Assembly: GCA_023954415.1 (NCBI GenBank)
Contig: JAMLIB010000005.1
Coordinates: 1 to 64,000, forward strand
Length of the DNA stretch: 64,000 bases
Reading direction: 5' to 3'
DNA from: Trueperaceae bacterium
Lineage (GTDB): Bacteria > Deinococcota > Deinococci > Deinococcales > Trueperaceae
The position numbers and the translations under genes are program-made. Within the stretch, counting starts at the first letter, position 1, and every line of letters starts with the position of its first letter. Positions 9,372-19,411 of the stretch are shown piece after piece. The notes below the pieces were generated by a model. That model was not told the DNA's origin. It saw only the letters and a program-made list of their open reading frames with translations, and made no database searches.

Positions 9372-9375
<4 letters not shown>
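8734..9375 (-). CDS. udk: Uridine kinase
   Basis: Udk phosphorylates uridine and cytidine to UMP and CMP in pyrimidine salvage. The 213-aa product has the P-loop GGTGSGKT at residues 12-19, the YDFTHHDR substrate segment, and the FVDAPPDERFIRRLERDVAERG region typical of the family. Length fits the usual 205-215 aa. The ATG at 9375 overlaps the pyrG stop codon by 4 nt, pairing de novo CTP synthesis with salvage in one transcript. Confidence 0.93.
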
Positions 9376-11105
<1,730 letters not shown>

Positions 11106-11275
11106 GATCCACCTTCCCGGGACTCAATCGTAACCCACGAGCGGCCAGGTGGCGCCCCGGAGCCTGCTCCGGCGCGCATGGTACAGTCGCGCCCGTCTTC
11201 GCTGGCGCCCGCTGGCGCGCGAGGTCGCGGGCCCCGGCTCGGGGCTCGGAACGTTCAGGAGGCTGTGGACCGAGG

Positions 11276-11932
11276 GTGAACGAAGGTGCTGACGGGACGT
11301 CCGAGGCGTCGAGCGGCCGCGACAGGCGTAGGGGCGTCCTGTTCGTGATGACCGGCGCGTCCGGCGTCGGGAAGGACACCATCAGGCGCGCCGCCGCGCC
11401 GTTCCTTTCCGACATCGCCTACTCGATCTCCGCCACGACGCGAGCCCGGCGCCCGGGCGAGGAGCACGGCGTCCAGTACTACTTCGTCTCCAAGCCGGAG
11501 TTCGAGGAGATGATCCGCTCCGACGCCCTACTCGAGTACGCGGACTACGTCGGCGACCATTACGGGACGCCCAAGGCGCCGGTGGCCGAGGCGCTGGAGC
11601 GGGGCCAGGACGTGCTCCTGGAGCTGGAGCTGGTTGGCGCGCGGCAGGTGAAGCGGCGCATGCCCGAGGCGGTCATGCTCTTCATCGCCCCACCGTCGTT
11701 GCGGGAGTTGGAGCGTCGGCTGCGGGGGCGCGGCACCGACAGCGAGGACAAGATCCAGAAACGCCTGGCGCGCGCCAAGGAAGAGATACGCGCCATGCGG
11801 GAGTTCGACTACCTCATCGTCAACGACGATCTCGAACGTGCGGTCCAGGAGTTCGAGTCGATCATCAGGGCCGAGCGGGCGCGGGCGGGGCTCGTGACCG
11901 ACGCCGAGCTGGAGAGCTACCTTCGCTCTTGA
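11276..11932 (+). CDS. gmk: Guanylate kinase
   Basis: Gmk converts GMP to GDP using ATP. The 218-aa product has the P-loop variant GASGVGKD near residues 28-35, the SATTRARRPGE GMP-binding segment, and YADYVGDHYGTP. A GTG at 11276 is taken as start; an AGGAGG lies upstream but with a long 13-nt spacing, so a start further inside remains possible. TACAGT at 11183-11188 may be its -10 box. It is divergent from pyrG and precedes rpoZ by 181 nt, a widely conserved gmk-rpoZ order. Confidence 0.93.
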   Translation: MNEGADGTSEASSGRDRRRGVLFVMTGASGVGKDTIRRAAAPFLSDIAYSISATTRARRPGEEHGVQYYFVSKPEFEEMIRSDALLEYADYVGDHYGTPKAPVAEALERGQDVLLELELVGARQVKRRMPEAVMLFIAPPSLRELERRLRGRGTDSEDKIQKRLARAKEEIRAMREFDYLIVNDDLERAVQEFESIIRAERARAGLVTDAELESYLRS

Positions 11933-12113
11933 GTGCGGGTCGCCGTGGCTTCGACCACGATACGTGGCGGCGGGCCTACGCTTGGGGTATGCTCGTCGGT
12001 CGAACGGGCGCCCAGGGCGCTCACTGAGCGCGACCAGACTTTAAGCGTCGCAGCGGCGGGCTTGGACCGGTCCTTCCGGGTGTCGTCCAGGCGTTGCGCC
12101 ACGGAGGCACCAG

Positions 12114-12419
12114 ATGGCTCAAGAAGGTTACGACAAGCTGATCTCCCTGACGGACTCGCGTTACAGGCTCTCCATGATCGTGGCGCGACGGGCCGCCCAG
12201 TTGAAGATGGGCATCCCAACCATGCTCGCGCCCGGCACGCTCGACAGCCTCGAGAACAGCGTCACCGTCGCCATGAAAGAGCTCGAGACGGGGGCCGGCG
12301 TCGTCTGGGGCGACGACCTGCCCGTGCAGGACGACCTGAAGCGCCTCGTCGAGGTGCCCAAGCGTGAGCCGACCAACGCCTACGTCGGCACGCCGTTCGA
12401 CGATGACGACGACGACTGA
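12114..12419 (+). CDS. rpoZ: RNA polymerase omega subunit
   Basis: Omega helps fold and hold the beta-prime subunit in RNA polymerase. The 101-aa protein shows the conserved core DSRYRLSMIVARRAAQL near residues 14-30 and ends in an acidic DDDDDD tail. An AGGC-type ribosome site (CGGAGGCACCAG) precedes the ATG. TATGCT at 11988-11993 may be a promoter in the gap after gmk. A strong terminator follows immediately. Confidence 0.93.
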   Translation: MAQEGYDKLISLTDSRYRLSMIVARRAAQLKMGIPTMLAPGTLDSLENSVTVAMKELETGAGVVWGDDLPVQDDLKRLVEVPKREPTNAYVGTPFDDDDDD

Positions 12420-12440
12420 ACCCTCGACCAACTAGCTGAC

Positions 12441-12472
12441 GCCGCCGCCGGTCCGAACCCGCGGCGGCTTTT
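12441..12472 (+). terminator. Rho-independent terminator after rpoZ
   Basis: GCCGCCGC (12441-12448) pairs with GCGGCGGC (12461-12468) and is followed by TTTT. Confidence 0.8.
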
Positions 12473-12515
12473 CAGTCTGGTGGGTCGGGGCGGCGCGCGT
12501 GCGTAAACCGGATGC

Positions 12516-12530
12516 TAGGATGAATATTCA
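12516..12530 (+). promoter_or_regulatory. argR -10 box overlapping an ARG-box-like palindrome
   Basis: TAGGAT (12516-12521) lies 8 nt before the argR ATG. TGAATATTCA (12521-12530), a perfect palindrome matching an ARG-box half of the family consensus, spans the expected transcription start. ArgR bound here would block its own promoter, so autoregulation is likely. Confidence 0.6.
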
Positions 12531-12988
12531 TGCCTAGCAAGGAGCAGCGCCAGCGACTGATAGCCGAGCTCGTCCAGGAAGAGTTCATCTCGACTCAAGC
12601 GGAGATAGCGGAGCGTCTGGCCCAGAGCGGCATCCAGGTCACGCAGGCGACCATCAGCAGGGATGTCACGGAGCTGCGGCTCGTGCGCGTGCCGTCCGGC
12701 CGGGGCAGGCATCGCTACAGCGCCACTCCGCTCGTGATGCAAGACGACGTCGAGCGCGAGCTGCGCGACTGCTTCAAGCGCTTCGTGCGCAACCTCGACC
12801 GCGGCGAGAACGTGCTCGTCGTGAGCACGGACGAGGGGCACGCGTCCGGTGTCGCCTACGTCCTCGACAAGCTCGAGCGCGAGGAGATCGTCGGGACGCT
12901 GGCCGGCCAGAACGCCATCCTGGTGGTGGCCCGTACGACGGCAGCGGCCGCGGACCTCCTGGAGGAGTTCGAGGGCCTGCTCGACTGA
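12530..12988 (+). CDS. argR: Arginine repressor-family regulator
   Basis: ArgR is a hexameric winged-helix regulator of arginine genes. The 152-aa product has the DNA-binding domain at residues 1-70 (VTQATISRDVTELRLVRV) and a C-terminal oligomerisation and effector domain. The effector motif is usually GTIAGDDT, whose two aspartates hold L-arginine; here it reads GTLAGQNA, so arginine sensing may be altered. No arginine biosynthesis genes lie nearby. A palindromic operator covers the start codon. Confidence 0.9.
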   Translation: MPSKEQRQRLIAELVQEEFISTQAEIAERLAQSGIQVTQATISRDVTELRLVRVPSGRGRHRYSATPLVMQDDVERELRDCFKRFVRNLDRGENVLVVSTDEGHASGVAYVLDKLEREEIVGTLAGQNAILVVARTTAAAADLLEEFEGLLD

Positions 12989-13031
12989 AGGAGGTGCTCG
13001 CGACCGAACCGGGCTCTCATCAACGCCGTGC

Positions 13032-13051
13032 TAGCCTGGAGCCTCTGGAGG
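13032..13051 (+). promoter_or_regulatory. Promoter -10 and ribosome site of the large TPR gene
   Basis: TAGCCT (13032-13037) is followed by GGAGG (13047-13051), 7 nt before the ATG at 13059. Unlike many genes here, this one seems to have a short leader with a ribosome site. Confidence 0.45.
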
Positions 13052-13058
13052 AACACAG

Positions 13059-15464
13059 ATGCCTCGTCCAGCCCGACGTCTCCTGCTGATCCTGGCCGCC
13101 GCGGCGGCGGCCTTCGCACCCCTTTCCGCCGCCTTCGCCGCCACTCTCGCCATCCACCCCTTCGACAGCGACGACACCTTGCTCGGCTTCGCGGTAGCGG
13201 ACGAGCTGGCTGCCGCCTTCGACGCTCCGGGCGCCTCGGAGCTCGCTGCGGACGTCGGGCCGAGCCTGCTCGTGCTAGGCCCCGAGGTAGCCGGCGGCGC
13301 CATCCCGCCGCTCGTGGCCGATGGCGGGTTCGTGGGGCTGTCGCGGGTCGTCGGGGGCGACGTCATGTTCGGGCCGGCAGGAGCCGACCTCCTGCGCACG
13401 GGCCTCGGGGTCGACGTGGCCGTCACGGGCCGTGTCCTCGTCATGGAGGACGATTACCGTCTCGAGCTCCAGGTGGCCGGCGAGGGCGGCGCGATCAGCG
13501 CCACGTTGAGTGCCCCGCACGGTCGGCGTGACCGGCTGGTGGCGCAGGCCGCGCGGGTCGTGGCGAGGGCGTTGGCGGGTGGTACGCCGGCCGACGCCCC
13601 CTCGGCCGTACCGACCGCCGTGGGCAACGTTCCCCTGGAGGGCGCCTACGCCACCTACCTGACGGCCGTGGTCTACGCGGCCGGCGGGCTGGTGACGGAC
13701 GCCGCCACGGTGTTGACCGGTGTTCCGGCCGCCGACCTGTCGCCGCGCGCCGCGCGCCTCAAGGACGACCTCGACGCTGTAGTGGCGGGCGCGCCGGTCG
13801 CGGGCGCCGCCGATGCCGACCCGGGTCGCCTCCTGCGCCGGGCCGTCCTCGAGCTCGGTCTGCCGACGTTCGACGATGTCGCGACGGCCGCCGCCTTCGC
13901 ACGTGTGGCCTCGGCAACCGACCTTCCCCTGGCCTACGCTTGGGCCGCGATCATGGCGGTCAGCGCAGGCGACCTCGACGGCGCGCATGAGCCTTTGGCG
14001 CTGGCCGAGGCGGGCGGCTACCCCTACGCGGCGACGCTGGCCGCCTCGTTGGCGTCGTCGACGGGCGACGTCGAGGCTTATCGCGCCGGGCTCGAGCGCG
14101 TCGTCGCGGGCGAAGCCGACAGCGGCAGCGCGGCGCTGCTCGGCGCGAGCGTCGTCGCTCAGATGGCCGAGGACACCCAGGCGGAGAAGGCCGCCCTCCA
14201 CGCCCTCGGCCGCGCCGCGCCGTTCCTCACCTACACCTTCGAGCGCCTGTCCTACATCGCGTTCGACGAGGAGGACGCCGCCGCTGCCGCCGGCGCCCTT
14301 GCCGTCGCCGTTCAGCTCGACCCGGAATCGGACCTGTACTGGACCAACCTCGGCTGGTCGTACTACCTGCTCGGCTTCCTGGAGCGGAGCGAAGCCGCGT
14401 CGCTCCACGCCGTCGAGCTCGACGCCAACCAGTTCATCGCCAACTACAACGTCGGCCTAGTGCGCTCGGTGACGGGTCGCCTAGCCGAAGCCGTCGACGC
14501 GTACGACCGGGCCATGCGGCTCGATCCCAGCGTGGACGACGAGGCCATCAAGGACCTGGAGAGCGCTAGGAGCCTCTACCCTGACGCGACCTCCGTGTAC
14601 TACTCGCTCGGCTACCTCTACGACGCCGACGGCCGCAGGGCCGAAGCCCGCACGGCGCTGCGCACGTTCGTGAGGCGTGCCGGCGCCGCCGGCCTCTATC
14701 CGGAGTTCGTGGCCACGGCAACGCAGCGGCTCGTGGTGCTCGACGCGCCGCCGCCGCCGCTGGAGCTGTTCGGCGACGTAGTGGTCCACCTCGGCGTGAG
14801 GGGGCCCGAAGCGGCGCCCTTCGGCCCCGGCGACACGCTCTACCCGTCCTTCGAGGTGAGCACGCCCGGCGACGAGCTGCCTGCGACCCTGCACGTCAAG
14901 CTCGCGCTCACCGTGGCAGAGGGCTCCGACCTGGAAGCCACGGCCGACAGCCACGTCCCGGCCGGCGCGGTGGGGTACGTGATCGACACCGTAGGCCTCG
15001 AACTCCCGCTCGACCTCGCCGCCGGCACGTACGAGCTCGTCGTCACGGTGGAAGGCATGGACGGGGAGAGCGTGTCCGCTAGGTCGAGCGTCGAGGTGAC
15101 CGGCAGTCCGGTCGACCTGAGGCGCCTACTTGGGAGGGGCGTCGTCATGACGGCGCTCGAGACCTCCCTGCCCCTCTACAGCGCGAAGGACCTCGCCACG
15201 CCCGACAGGCTGGTAGACGTCCTCGTGGGCGAGCTGCGAGCCGGTGCCGCGGCCGCCGAGCAGGCACTGCCGGCGATCGAGGGCGGGCGGTTCGCCGGGC
15301 TCTCAGGCGGAGCGCTCTTCTCGGAGAGCTCCGCGGATGACGTGAGAGATTACCTCGCGTACTTGCTCGCTTCCGACCTGACCGACTACCGCTTCACGTT
15401 CGTGGACGGCTACGCCCAGTGGGCGTTGGACGGCGCGCCGGAAGGGCCCTTGACGGACCCGTGA
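13059..15464 (+). CDS. Large exported TPR-repeat protein
   Basis: An 801-aa protein with a signal peptide (hydrophobic residues about 7-27, cleavage near AAFAA). An N-terminal region of about 150 residues resembles the domain used by some exported TPR proteins to bind envelope components. TPR repeats fill the centre (for example SDLYWTNLGWSYYLLGFLER and FIANYNVGLVRSVTGRLAEA). A beta-rich C-terminal part around 570-690 follows. No enzyme motif is seen. A periplasmic scaffold role is inferred only from architecture. It is convergent with the TraB-family gene. Confidence 0.7.
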   Translation: MPRPARRLLLILAAAAAAFAPLSAAFAATLAIHPFDSDDTLLGFAVADELAAAFDAPGASELAADVGPSLLVLGPEVAGGAIPPLVADGGFVGLSRVVGGDVMFGPAGADLLRTGLGVDVAVTGRVLVMEDDYRLELQVAGEGGAISATLSAPHGRRDRLVAQAARVVARALAGGTPADAPSAVPTAVGNVPLEGAYATYLTAVVYAAGGLVTDAATVLTGVPAADLSPRAARLKDDLDAVVAGAPVAGAADADPGRLLRRAVLELGLPTFDDVATAAAFARVASATDLPLAYAWAAIMAVSAGDLDGAHEPLALAEAGGYPYAATLAASLASSTGDVEAYRAGLERVVAGEADSGSAALLGASVVAQMAEDTQAEKAALHALGRAAPFLTYTFERLSYIAFDEEDAAAAAGALAVAVQLDPESDLYWTNLGWSYYLLGFLERSEAASLHAVELDANQFIANYNVGLVRSVTGRLAEAVDAYDRAMRLDPSVDDEAIKDLESARSLYPDATSVYYSLGYLYDADGRRAEARTALRTFVRRAGAAGLYPEFVATATQRLVVLDAPPPPLELFGDVVVHLGVRGPEAAPFGPGDTLYPSFEVSTPGDELPATLHVKLALTVAEGSDLEATADSHVPAGAVGYVIDTVGLELPLDLAAGTYELVVTVEGMDGESVSARSSVEVTGSPVDLRRLLGRGVVMTALETSLPLYSAKDLATPDRLVDVLVGELRAGAAAAEQALPAIEGGRFAGLSGGALFSESSADDVRDYLAYLLASDLTDYRFTFVDGYAQWALDGAPEGPLTDP

Positions 15465-15536
15465 CCGCCTGAAAGCTTGCAGGCCGACAGGGCTCCTGGC
15501 GGGACGAGGTCCGGCTGGGAGCCCGTTGCTTGGGCC

Positions 15537-16808
15537 TCAGCCGCCGCCGAAGAGGCGGCCGAAGATCCGGAAGCCCGCGATGTAGGTGCCGCTGGCCGAC
15601 CCGACGGTCGTCAGGATGAACACGAGCAGGACCCGGGCGGCGCGGTTGCGCCACCAGCCGCGCCACGTGGTCACGTCGTGCCGCAGCGCCTGGAAGTCGC
15701 CGACGCTCGGGCGCCTCAGCGACAGCTCCGTGCCCGCGGCCACGAAGCCGACGCCGATCAACGGGTTGAGGGCCGTGAACGGCGACGCGACGGCCGCCAC
15801 GATCACGGTGAGGGGGTGGGCGAGGGCCGCGAGGGCGCCGACGGCGCTGAGGACCATGTGGATCAACGTCCAGTCGGTCAGGAGCCGTAGGCCGATGTCC
15901 GGGCTGCGCAGGAAGCCGATGACGAAGCCCAGGACGATGAGCGCGACGATGGCCCAGGGGAGGGCCTTGACGACCTTGCTCGGCGGAGGCACCTGCTCCA
16001 GCTTGCTCGTGGTCGTGCGGACGTCCTGGCCCTCGGCCGCGAGCCCGGCCGCCACCCCCTTGAGGTGACCGGCGCCCATCACGGCCAAGACCTCGCGGTG
16101 ACCGGCCGCCTGCTGGACGAGCCGCGCGACCATGTAGTCGTCGCGCTCCTTGATCAAGGGTACGTAGATGCGCTCGCTCTTGCTGGCGAACTCGTTGAAG
16201 GTCGACTCGAGCAGGTCGCCTTCCTTGAGGGCCTCGACCTCCTCCTCGGTGATCTTCTCGTTGCTGAAGGCGGAGGCGAGCAGGCCGCCGAAGAGGGTCA
16301 GGCGCTGCCACCATGGGACGTTCGCGTAGACGCGCCTCAGCGTCACGCCGATGTCGCGATCGATGAGGAGCAGGGGGAGGTTGGCGGCCTTCGCGGCCTG
16401 CATGGCTGCCTTCATCTCGGCACCCGGCTCCACGCCGAACTGCTCGGCCATGCGCTGCTGGAAGGCAGACAGGGCCAGGTTGACGGCCAGCATGCCGGCC
16501 TTGCCCTCGCGCAGGACCTTGAAGAGGTCCATCTTCGAGTAGGCGTCCGGGTCGGAAAGCGAGCGGTAACGGCCCGCGTCCAGCTCGATCGCCACGGCGT
16601 CGAAGCGTCCGCTCTCGACCAGGCGAGTGACGGTGGCGGCGCTCGACTTCGAGACGTGCGCGGTGCCGAGGAGCGTGTAACGCACCCCGCCGCGCTCCAC
16701 TACGGCGACGGGTTGATCGCCGGCCAACTCCGCGAGGTCGTATGGGGGCGCCCCTTCGGCCCGATCTCCTGCAGCGGCGCTCTCGGCCGCGGGAAGCTCA
16801 TCGCTCAT
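15537..16808 (-). CDS. TraB/PrgY-family membrane protein
   Basis: A 423-aa protein of the TraB family, named for enterococcal pheromone shutdown and related to the TIKI/GumN metalloprotease fold. The domain shows LLGTAHVSKSSA near residue 47, AIELDAGRYRSL near 72, and VMGAGHLKGVA near 245. Four transmembrane helices follow in the C-terminal third. TACACT lies 5 nt before the ATG at 16808, consistent with a leaderless gene. Its substrate is unknown. Confidence 0.8.
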   Translation of the reverse strand: MSDELPAAESAAAGDRAEGAPPYDLAELAGDQPVAVVERGGVRYTLLGTAHVSKSSAATVTRLVESGRFDAVAIELDAGRYRSLSDPDAYSKMDLFKVLREGKAGMLAVNLALSAFQQRMAEQFGVEPGAEMKAAMQAAKAANLPLLLIDRDIGVTLRRVYANVPWWQRLTLFGGLLASAFSNEKITEEEVEALKEGDLLESTFNEFASKSERIYVPLIKERDDYMVARLVQQAAGHREVLAVMGAGHLKGVAAGLAAEGQDVRTTTSKLEQVPPPSKVVKALPWAIVALIVLGFVIGFLRSPDIGLRLLTDWTLIHMVLSAVGALAALAHPLTVIVAAVASPFTALNPLIGVGFVAAGTELSLRRPSVGDFQALRHDVTTWRGWWRNRAARVLLVFILTTVGSASGTYIAGFRIFGRLFGGG

Positions 16809-16813
16809 GCCGG

Positions 16814-16819
16814 AGTGTA
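16814..16819 (-). promoter_or_regulatory. -10 box of leaderless TraB-family gene (TACACT)
   Basis: TACACT on the minus strand ends 5 nt before the ATG at 16808. Confidence 0.5.
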
Positions 16820-16992
16820 CCTTCGCGACCGGTCTCGGCGACGACCGTGGGCCCGGGGTCGGCCTGAGGTCCGTGGGCGCCGCCCCGACGACCAGGACCG
16901 GTGGAGAGCCCGGGACGAGGCCGCGCCGCGGTCCTTGGGCATCACCGCTACCGCTCCGGCAGTGACGTGCCCGTCCGCTGCTCCCGCCCGAC

Positions 16993-16998
16993 TACAAT
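16993..16998 (+). promoter_or_regulatory. -10 box ahead of a leaderless small upstream ORF
   Basis: TACAAT is followed after 6 nt by the ATG at 17005. It should drive the small ORF and the histidine kinase behind it. Confidence 0.5.
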
Positions 16999-17004
16999 CG
17001 GCTC

Positions 17005-17076
17005 ATGCAGCAACACCACCCCGCGCCACCGGCGGGAGCCGGCAAGCGCTCCTCGAGTTGCGGGGAGCCCGGGTGA
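17005..17076 (+). CDS. Candidate 23-aa leader peptide coupled to the histidine kinase
   Basis: The ORF starts MQQHHPAPPAGAGKRSSSCG and ends at a TGA that overlaps the GTG start of the kinase as GTGA. The TACAAT box 6 nt upstream would make it a leaderless message, so ribosomes could load on the peptide and reinitiate at the kinase. No homology is claimed; the support is the spacing and the overlap. Confidence 0.4.
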   Translation: MQQHHPAPPAGAGKRSSSCGEPG

Positions 17077-18920
17077 CCGCGCTCCTGAAGCGCCTGTTCG
17101 GACGCGTGCCGGGCGGAGCACTCTCCCAGCAGGTGCGCAGCGCTCGCCTCTGGCTGCCCCTGGCCATCGTCGGGGTGGTCATCGTCTACCAGCTCTTCGT
17201 GGTGCCCATCGGCGGCCCGGCCTTCGAGTTCTGGGCACCCATGCTCTTCTACGGGATCATCGGTCCGCTCGCTACGTACGCCACGCTCAACTGGATCGCC
17301 GGCGAGGTCAGGCTGCACGAGCAGGGGCAGGCCGACCTGGCGCGGCTCTACCAGGAGCTCAGGTCGAGCCACGAGCTCCTCGGCGCCATCCAGGACGTGA
17401 CCATGCGGTACGCGGCCGCTCCGGACATCGAGGCGACCGTCGCGACGGCGGCGCGCGGCGTCGCGAAGGTCACCGGCGCTCTCGCCGTCTGCCTCGTGGT
17501 GGGGCCGTCCGAGCTGGGCGCTTCGCACGGGGTCGGGCTCACGCCCGAGCTGGAGGCCGACGCGCTCCGGCGCGACAGGCAGCTGCGCTCGGCCGAGGCC
17601 GGGCAGGAAGGTCCGACCCAAGTGAGCAGGGTCCTGGGCGTGATCGAACGGCCGCTCGTGGTCCTCAGCCGGCCCCTCTCGTGGGGTGACCGCTCGGAAG
17701 GGTCGCTGCACGCTTACTACGCCGAGGAGCCGGACGCCCGCAGCCGCGAGGCGTTCGACATCCTGGCCGCGCAGTTCGCCGCGGCGGCCGAGGCCACGCG
17801 GCTGCGCATGCGCGACATCCTGACGCTCATGGAGGTCGACCGGAGCGTCAGGGCGGAAGGGAACCTTGAACGGCTCCTCGGCACCGTTCTGGGCGAGATG
17901 ATGTCGCGAGTGGCCGCCGGGGCGGGCGGCGTGTTCCTCCTGGACGAGGAGTCGCGCCTCCAGCTGCGCTTCAGCGCCGGTATCGCCCGCCCGACCGCCC
18001 CGGTCTCCTGGAAGCTCGGCGAGGGGATCGTCGGCCGGGTGGCCGTGGAGCGCGAGCCCACCGTGTTGGAGCGCATGAGTGCCGCCGACCGCGGGGCGGC
18101 GGGTCCGCTCCTGCAGGCCGCGGGCAGCGCCGTCCTGCTCCCGCTGACCGCCGACGACCGTCTCCTCGGCGTCATCGTCCTCTCACACCCGGACGAGGAA
18201 CATTTCGACCGCGACGCCATCCCGTTCCTCGGCCTCCTCGCCTCGCAGGTGAGCCTGGCCGTCGGGAACGCCACCGCCTACATCCAGTCCGAGGAACTCG
18301 CCATCGCCGAGGAGCGCGCGCGCATCGCGCGCGAGATCCACGACGGGGTGGCGCAGCTGCTGGCGTTCACGCTCCTGAAGCTCGACCTGGCCGGCAAGCT
18401 CATGGCGAAGGACCAGGCGAAGGCGAGCACCGCCCTCGAGCAGGCACGCGAGACAGTGCGCGAGACGATCAAGGAGTTGAGGCGCTCCATCTTCGCGCTG
18501 CGGCCGGTGGACCTGGAGCGCTACGGCTTCGTCGAGACGGTCAAGCGTTACGCCGTCGACTTCGGCCAGCAGAACGACATACGCGTCGAGCTGGACGTGG
18601 GGGAGTTGCCGACCTTGACCGTGAAGCAAGAGGCGGTGCTGTTCAGGATCTTCCAGGAGGCCATGCACAACGTGGCGAAGCACGCGCGCGCCACCCAAGT
18701 GAGCGTCGAGCTCGGCACCAGCGAGGACGGCATGGCGTTCATGGCCGTGAGGGACGACGGTCACGGCTTCGACCCCATCGCGGTTGGCGACAGGGTGACG
18801 AGCGCCGGCGGTCTCGGGCTCAAGCAGATGCGGGAGCGGGTCGAGGCGCGCGGGGGCAGGCTCGAGGTGACGTCGTCGACCGGCAGCGGCACGACGGTGG
18901 CCGCGGCCATACCGGCGTGA
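17073..18920 (+). CDS. GAF-domain sensor histidine kinase of the NarL/DegS type
   Basis: A 615-aa sensor kinase. Two transmembrane helices lie near residues 25-70, followed by two GAF-like domains (about 105-230 and 250-405). The HisKA_3 dimerisation domain carries the phospho-acceptor His at about 423 in AREIHDGVAQLL, and a HATPase_c domain follows with DDGHGFDP and GGLGLKQMRER. It is a two-component kinase that should act through a NarL-type response regulator, but no regulator is encoded nearby. The GTG at 17073 overlaps the stop of a 23-aa upstream ORF; the region before it shows no homology. Confidence 0.85.
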   Translation: MTALLKRLFGRVPGGALSQQVRSARLWLPLAIVGVVIVYQLFVVPIGGPAFEFWAPMLFYGIIGPLATYATLNWIAGEVRLHEQGQADLARLYQELRSSHELLGAIQDVTMRYAAAPDIEATVATAARGVAKVTGALAVCLVVGPSELGASHGVGLTPELEADALRRDRQLRSAEAGQEGPTQVSRVLGVIERPLVVLSRPLSWGDRSEGSLHAYYAEEPDARSREAFDILAAQFAAAAEATRLRMRDILTLMEVDRSVRAEGNLERLLGTVLGEMMSRVAAGAGGVFLLDEESRLQLRFSAGIARPTAPVSWKLGEGIVGRVAVEREPTVLERMSAADRGAAGPLLQAAGSAVLLPLTADDRLLGVIVLSHPDEEHFDRDAIPFLGLLASQVSLAVGNATAYIQSEELAIAEERARIAREIHDGVAQLLAFTLLKLDLAGKLMAKDQAKASTALEQARETVRETIKELRRSIFALRPVDLERYGFVETVKRYAVDFGQQNDIRVELDVGELPTLTVKQEAVLFRIFQEAMHNVAKHARATQVSVELGTSEDGMAFMAVRDDGHGFDPIAVGDRVTSAGGLGLKQMRERVEARGGRLEVTSSTGSGTTVAAAIPA

Positions 18921-18975
18921 GGCGCGCCTAGGTTTCGGGGGCCTACGCATGGCGGCCCTCGCCCGATGCGACTCC

Positions 18976-19008
18976 GGGTCAGGTCGGCTGCCTAAGCCGA
19001 CCTGACCC
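18976..19008. terminator. 14-bp inverted repeat, first of three hairpins
   Basis: Arms 18976-18989 and 18995-19008 are perfectly complementary around a 5-nt loop, after the histidine kinase and before the convergent rpmE. Confidence 0.65.
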
Positions 19009-19024
19009 GAGGTACCAAATAAGC

Positions 19025-19053
19025 GCGGTTCCAGGGCGAAGCCCTGGAACCGC
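19025..19053. terminator. 13-bp inverted repeat, second of three hairpins
   Basis: Arms 19025-19037 and 19041-19053 are perfectly complementary with a GAA loop. Confidence 0.65.
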
Positions 19054-19058
19054 AACGG

Positions 19059-19095
19059 CTTGTTTTTGGGAAGCTCATAGCTTCCCAAAAACAAG
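19059..19095. terminator. Bidirectional terminator with A and T tracts
   Basis: Arms 19059-19075 and 19079-19095 are perfect 17-bp complements, each carrying a TTTTT or AAAAA tract, so the element can end transcription in both directions. It starts 3 nt beyond the rpmE stop codon. Confidence 0.8.
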
Positions 19096-19098
19096 ACG

Positions 19099-19320
19099 CT
19101 ATTTCTTGAGCGCCTGCCTGTAAGAGTCGCCGAAGCGCTTCTGGAACTTCTCGACGCGGCCCTCCGTGTCGATGAAGCGCTGCTCACCCGTGAAGAACGG
19201 GTGGTTGCCCGACCAGACGTCGACGTGCAGTTCCGGCTTGGTGCTGTACGTCTCCATGACGACCTGGCCGTCGCATATGACCTTGCATGGCACCATCTTG
19301 GGGTGGATGTTCTTCTTCAT
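19099..19320 (-). CDS. rpmE: 50S ribosomal protein L31, zinc-ligand-poor form
   Basis: The 73-aa protein has the L31 signature (IHPK, ETYSTKPE, HPFFTG, RFIDTEGRVEKF, FGDSYR) and is close to Thermus L31. Zinc-binding L31 uses four cysteines (CxC and CxxC). Here only Cys16 remains; the other three positions read Gly18, Trp36 and Asn39, so the zinc site is lost. A GGAGG ribosome site precedes the ATG. It stands alone and is convergent with the histidine kinase. Confidence 0.93.
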   Translation of the reverse strand: MKKNIHPKMVPCKVICDGQVVMETYSTKPELHVDVWSGNHPFFTGEQRFIDTEGRVEKFQKRFGDSYRQALKK

Positions 19321-19411
19321 CTTGAGCTTCCTCCACGGGCTAGCGCCCGGCTATGTCAACCTTGTGATGATAGCACGTGCGTAGCGCCCCCATGCCAACT
19401 GGTGCGGGCAG

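Noticed and set aside
16065-17072. An in-frame extension of the histidine kinase by 336 residues
   Set aside because: It is antisense to the TraB-family gene and shows no homology; the kinase has a GTG start coupled to a small ORF.
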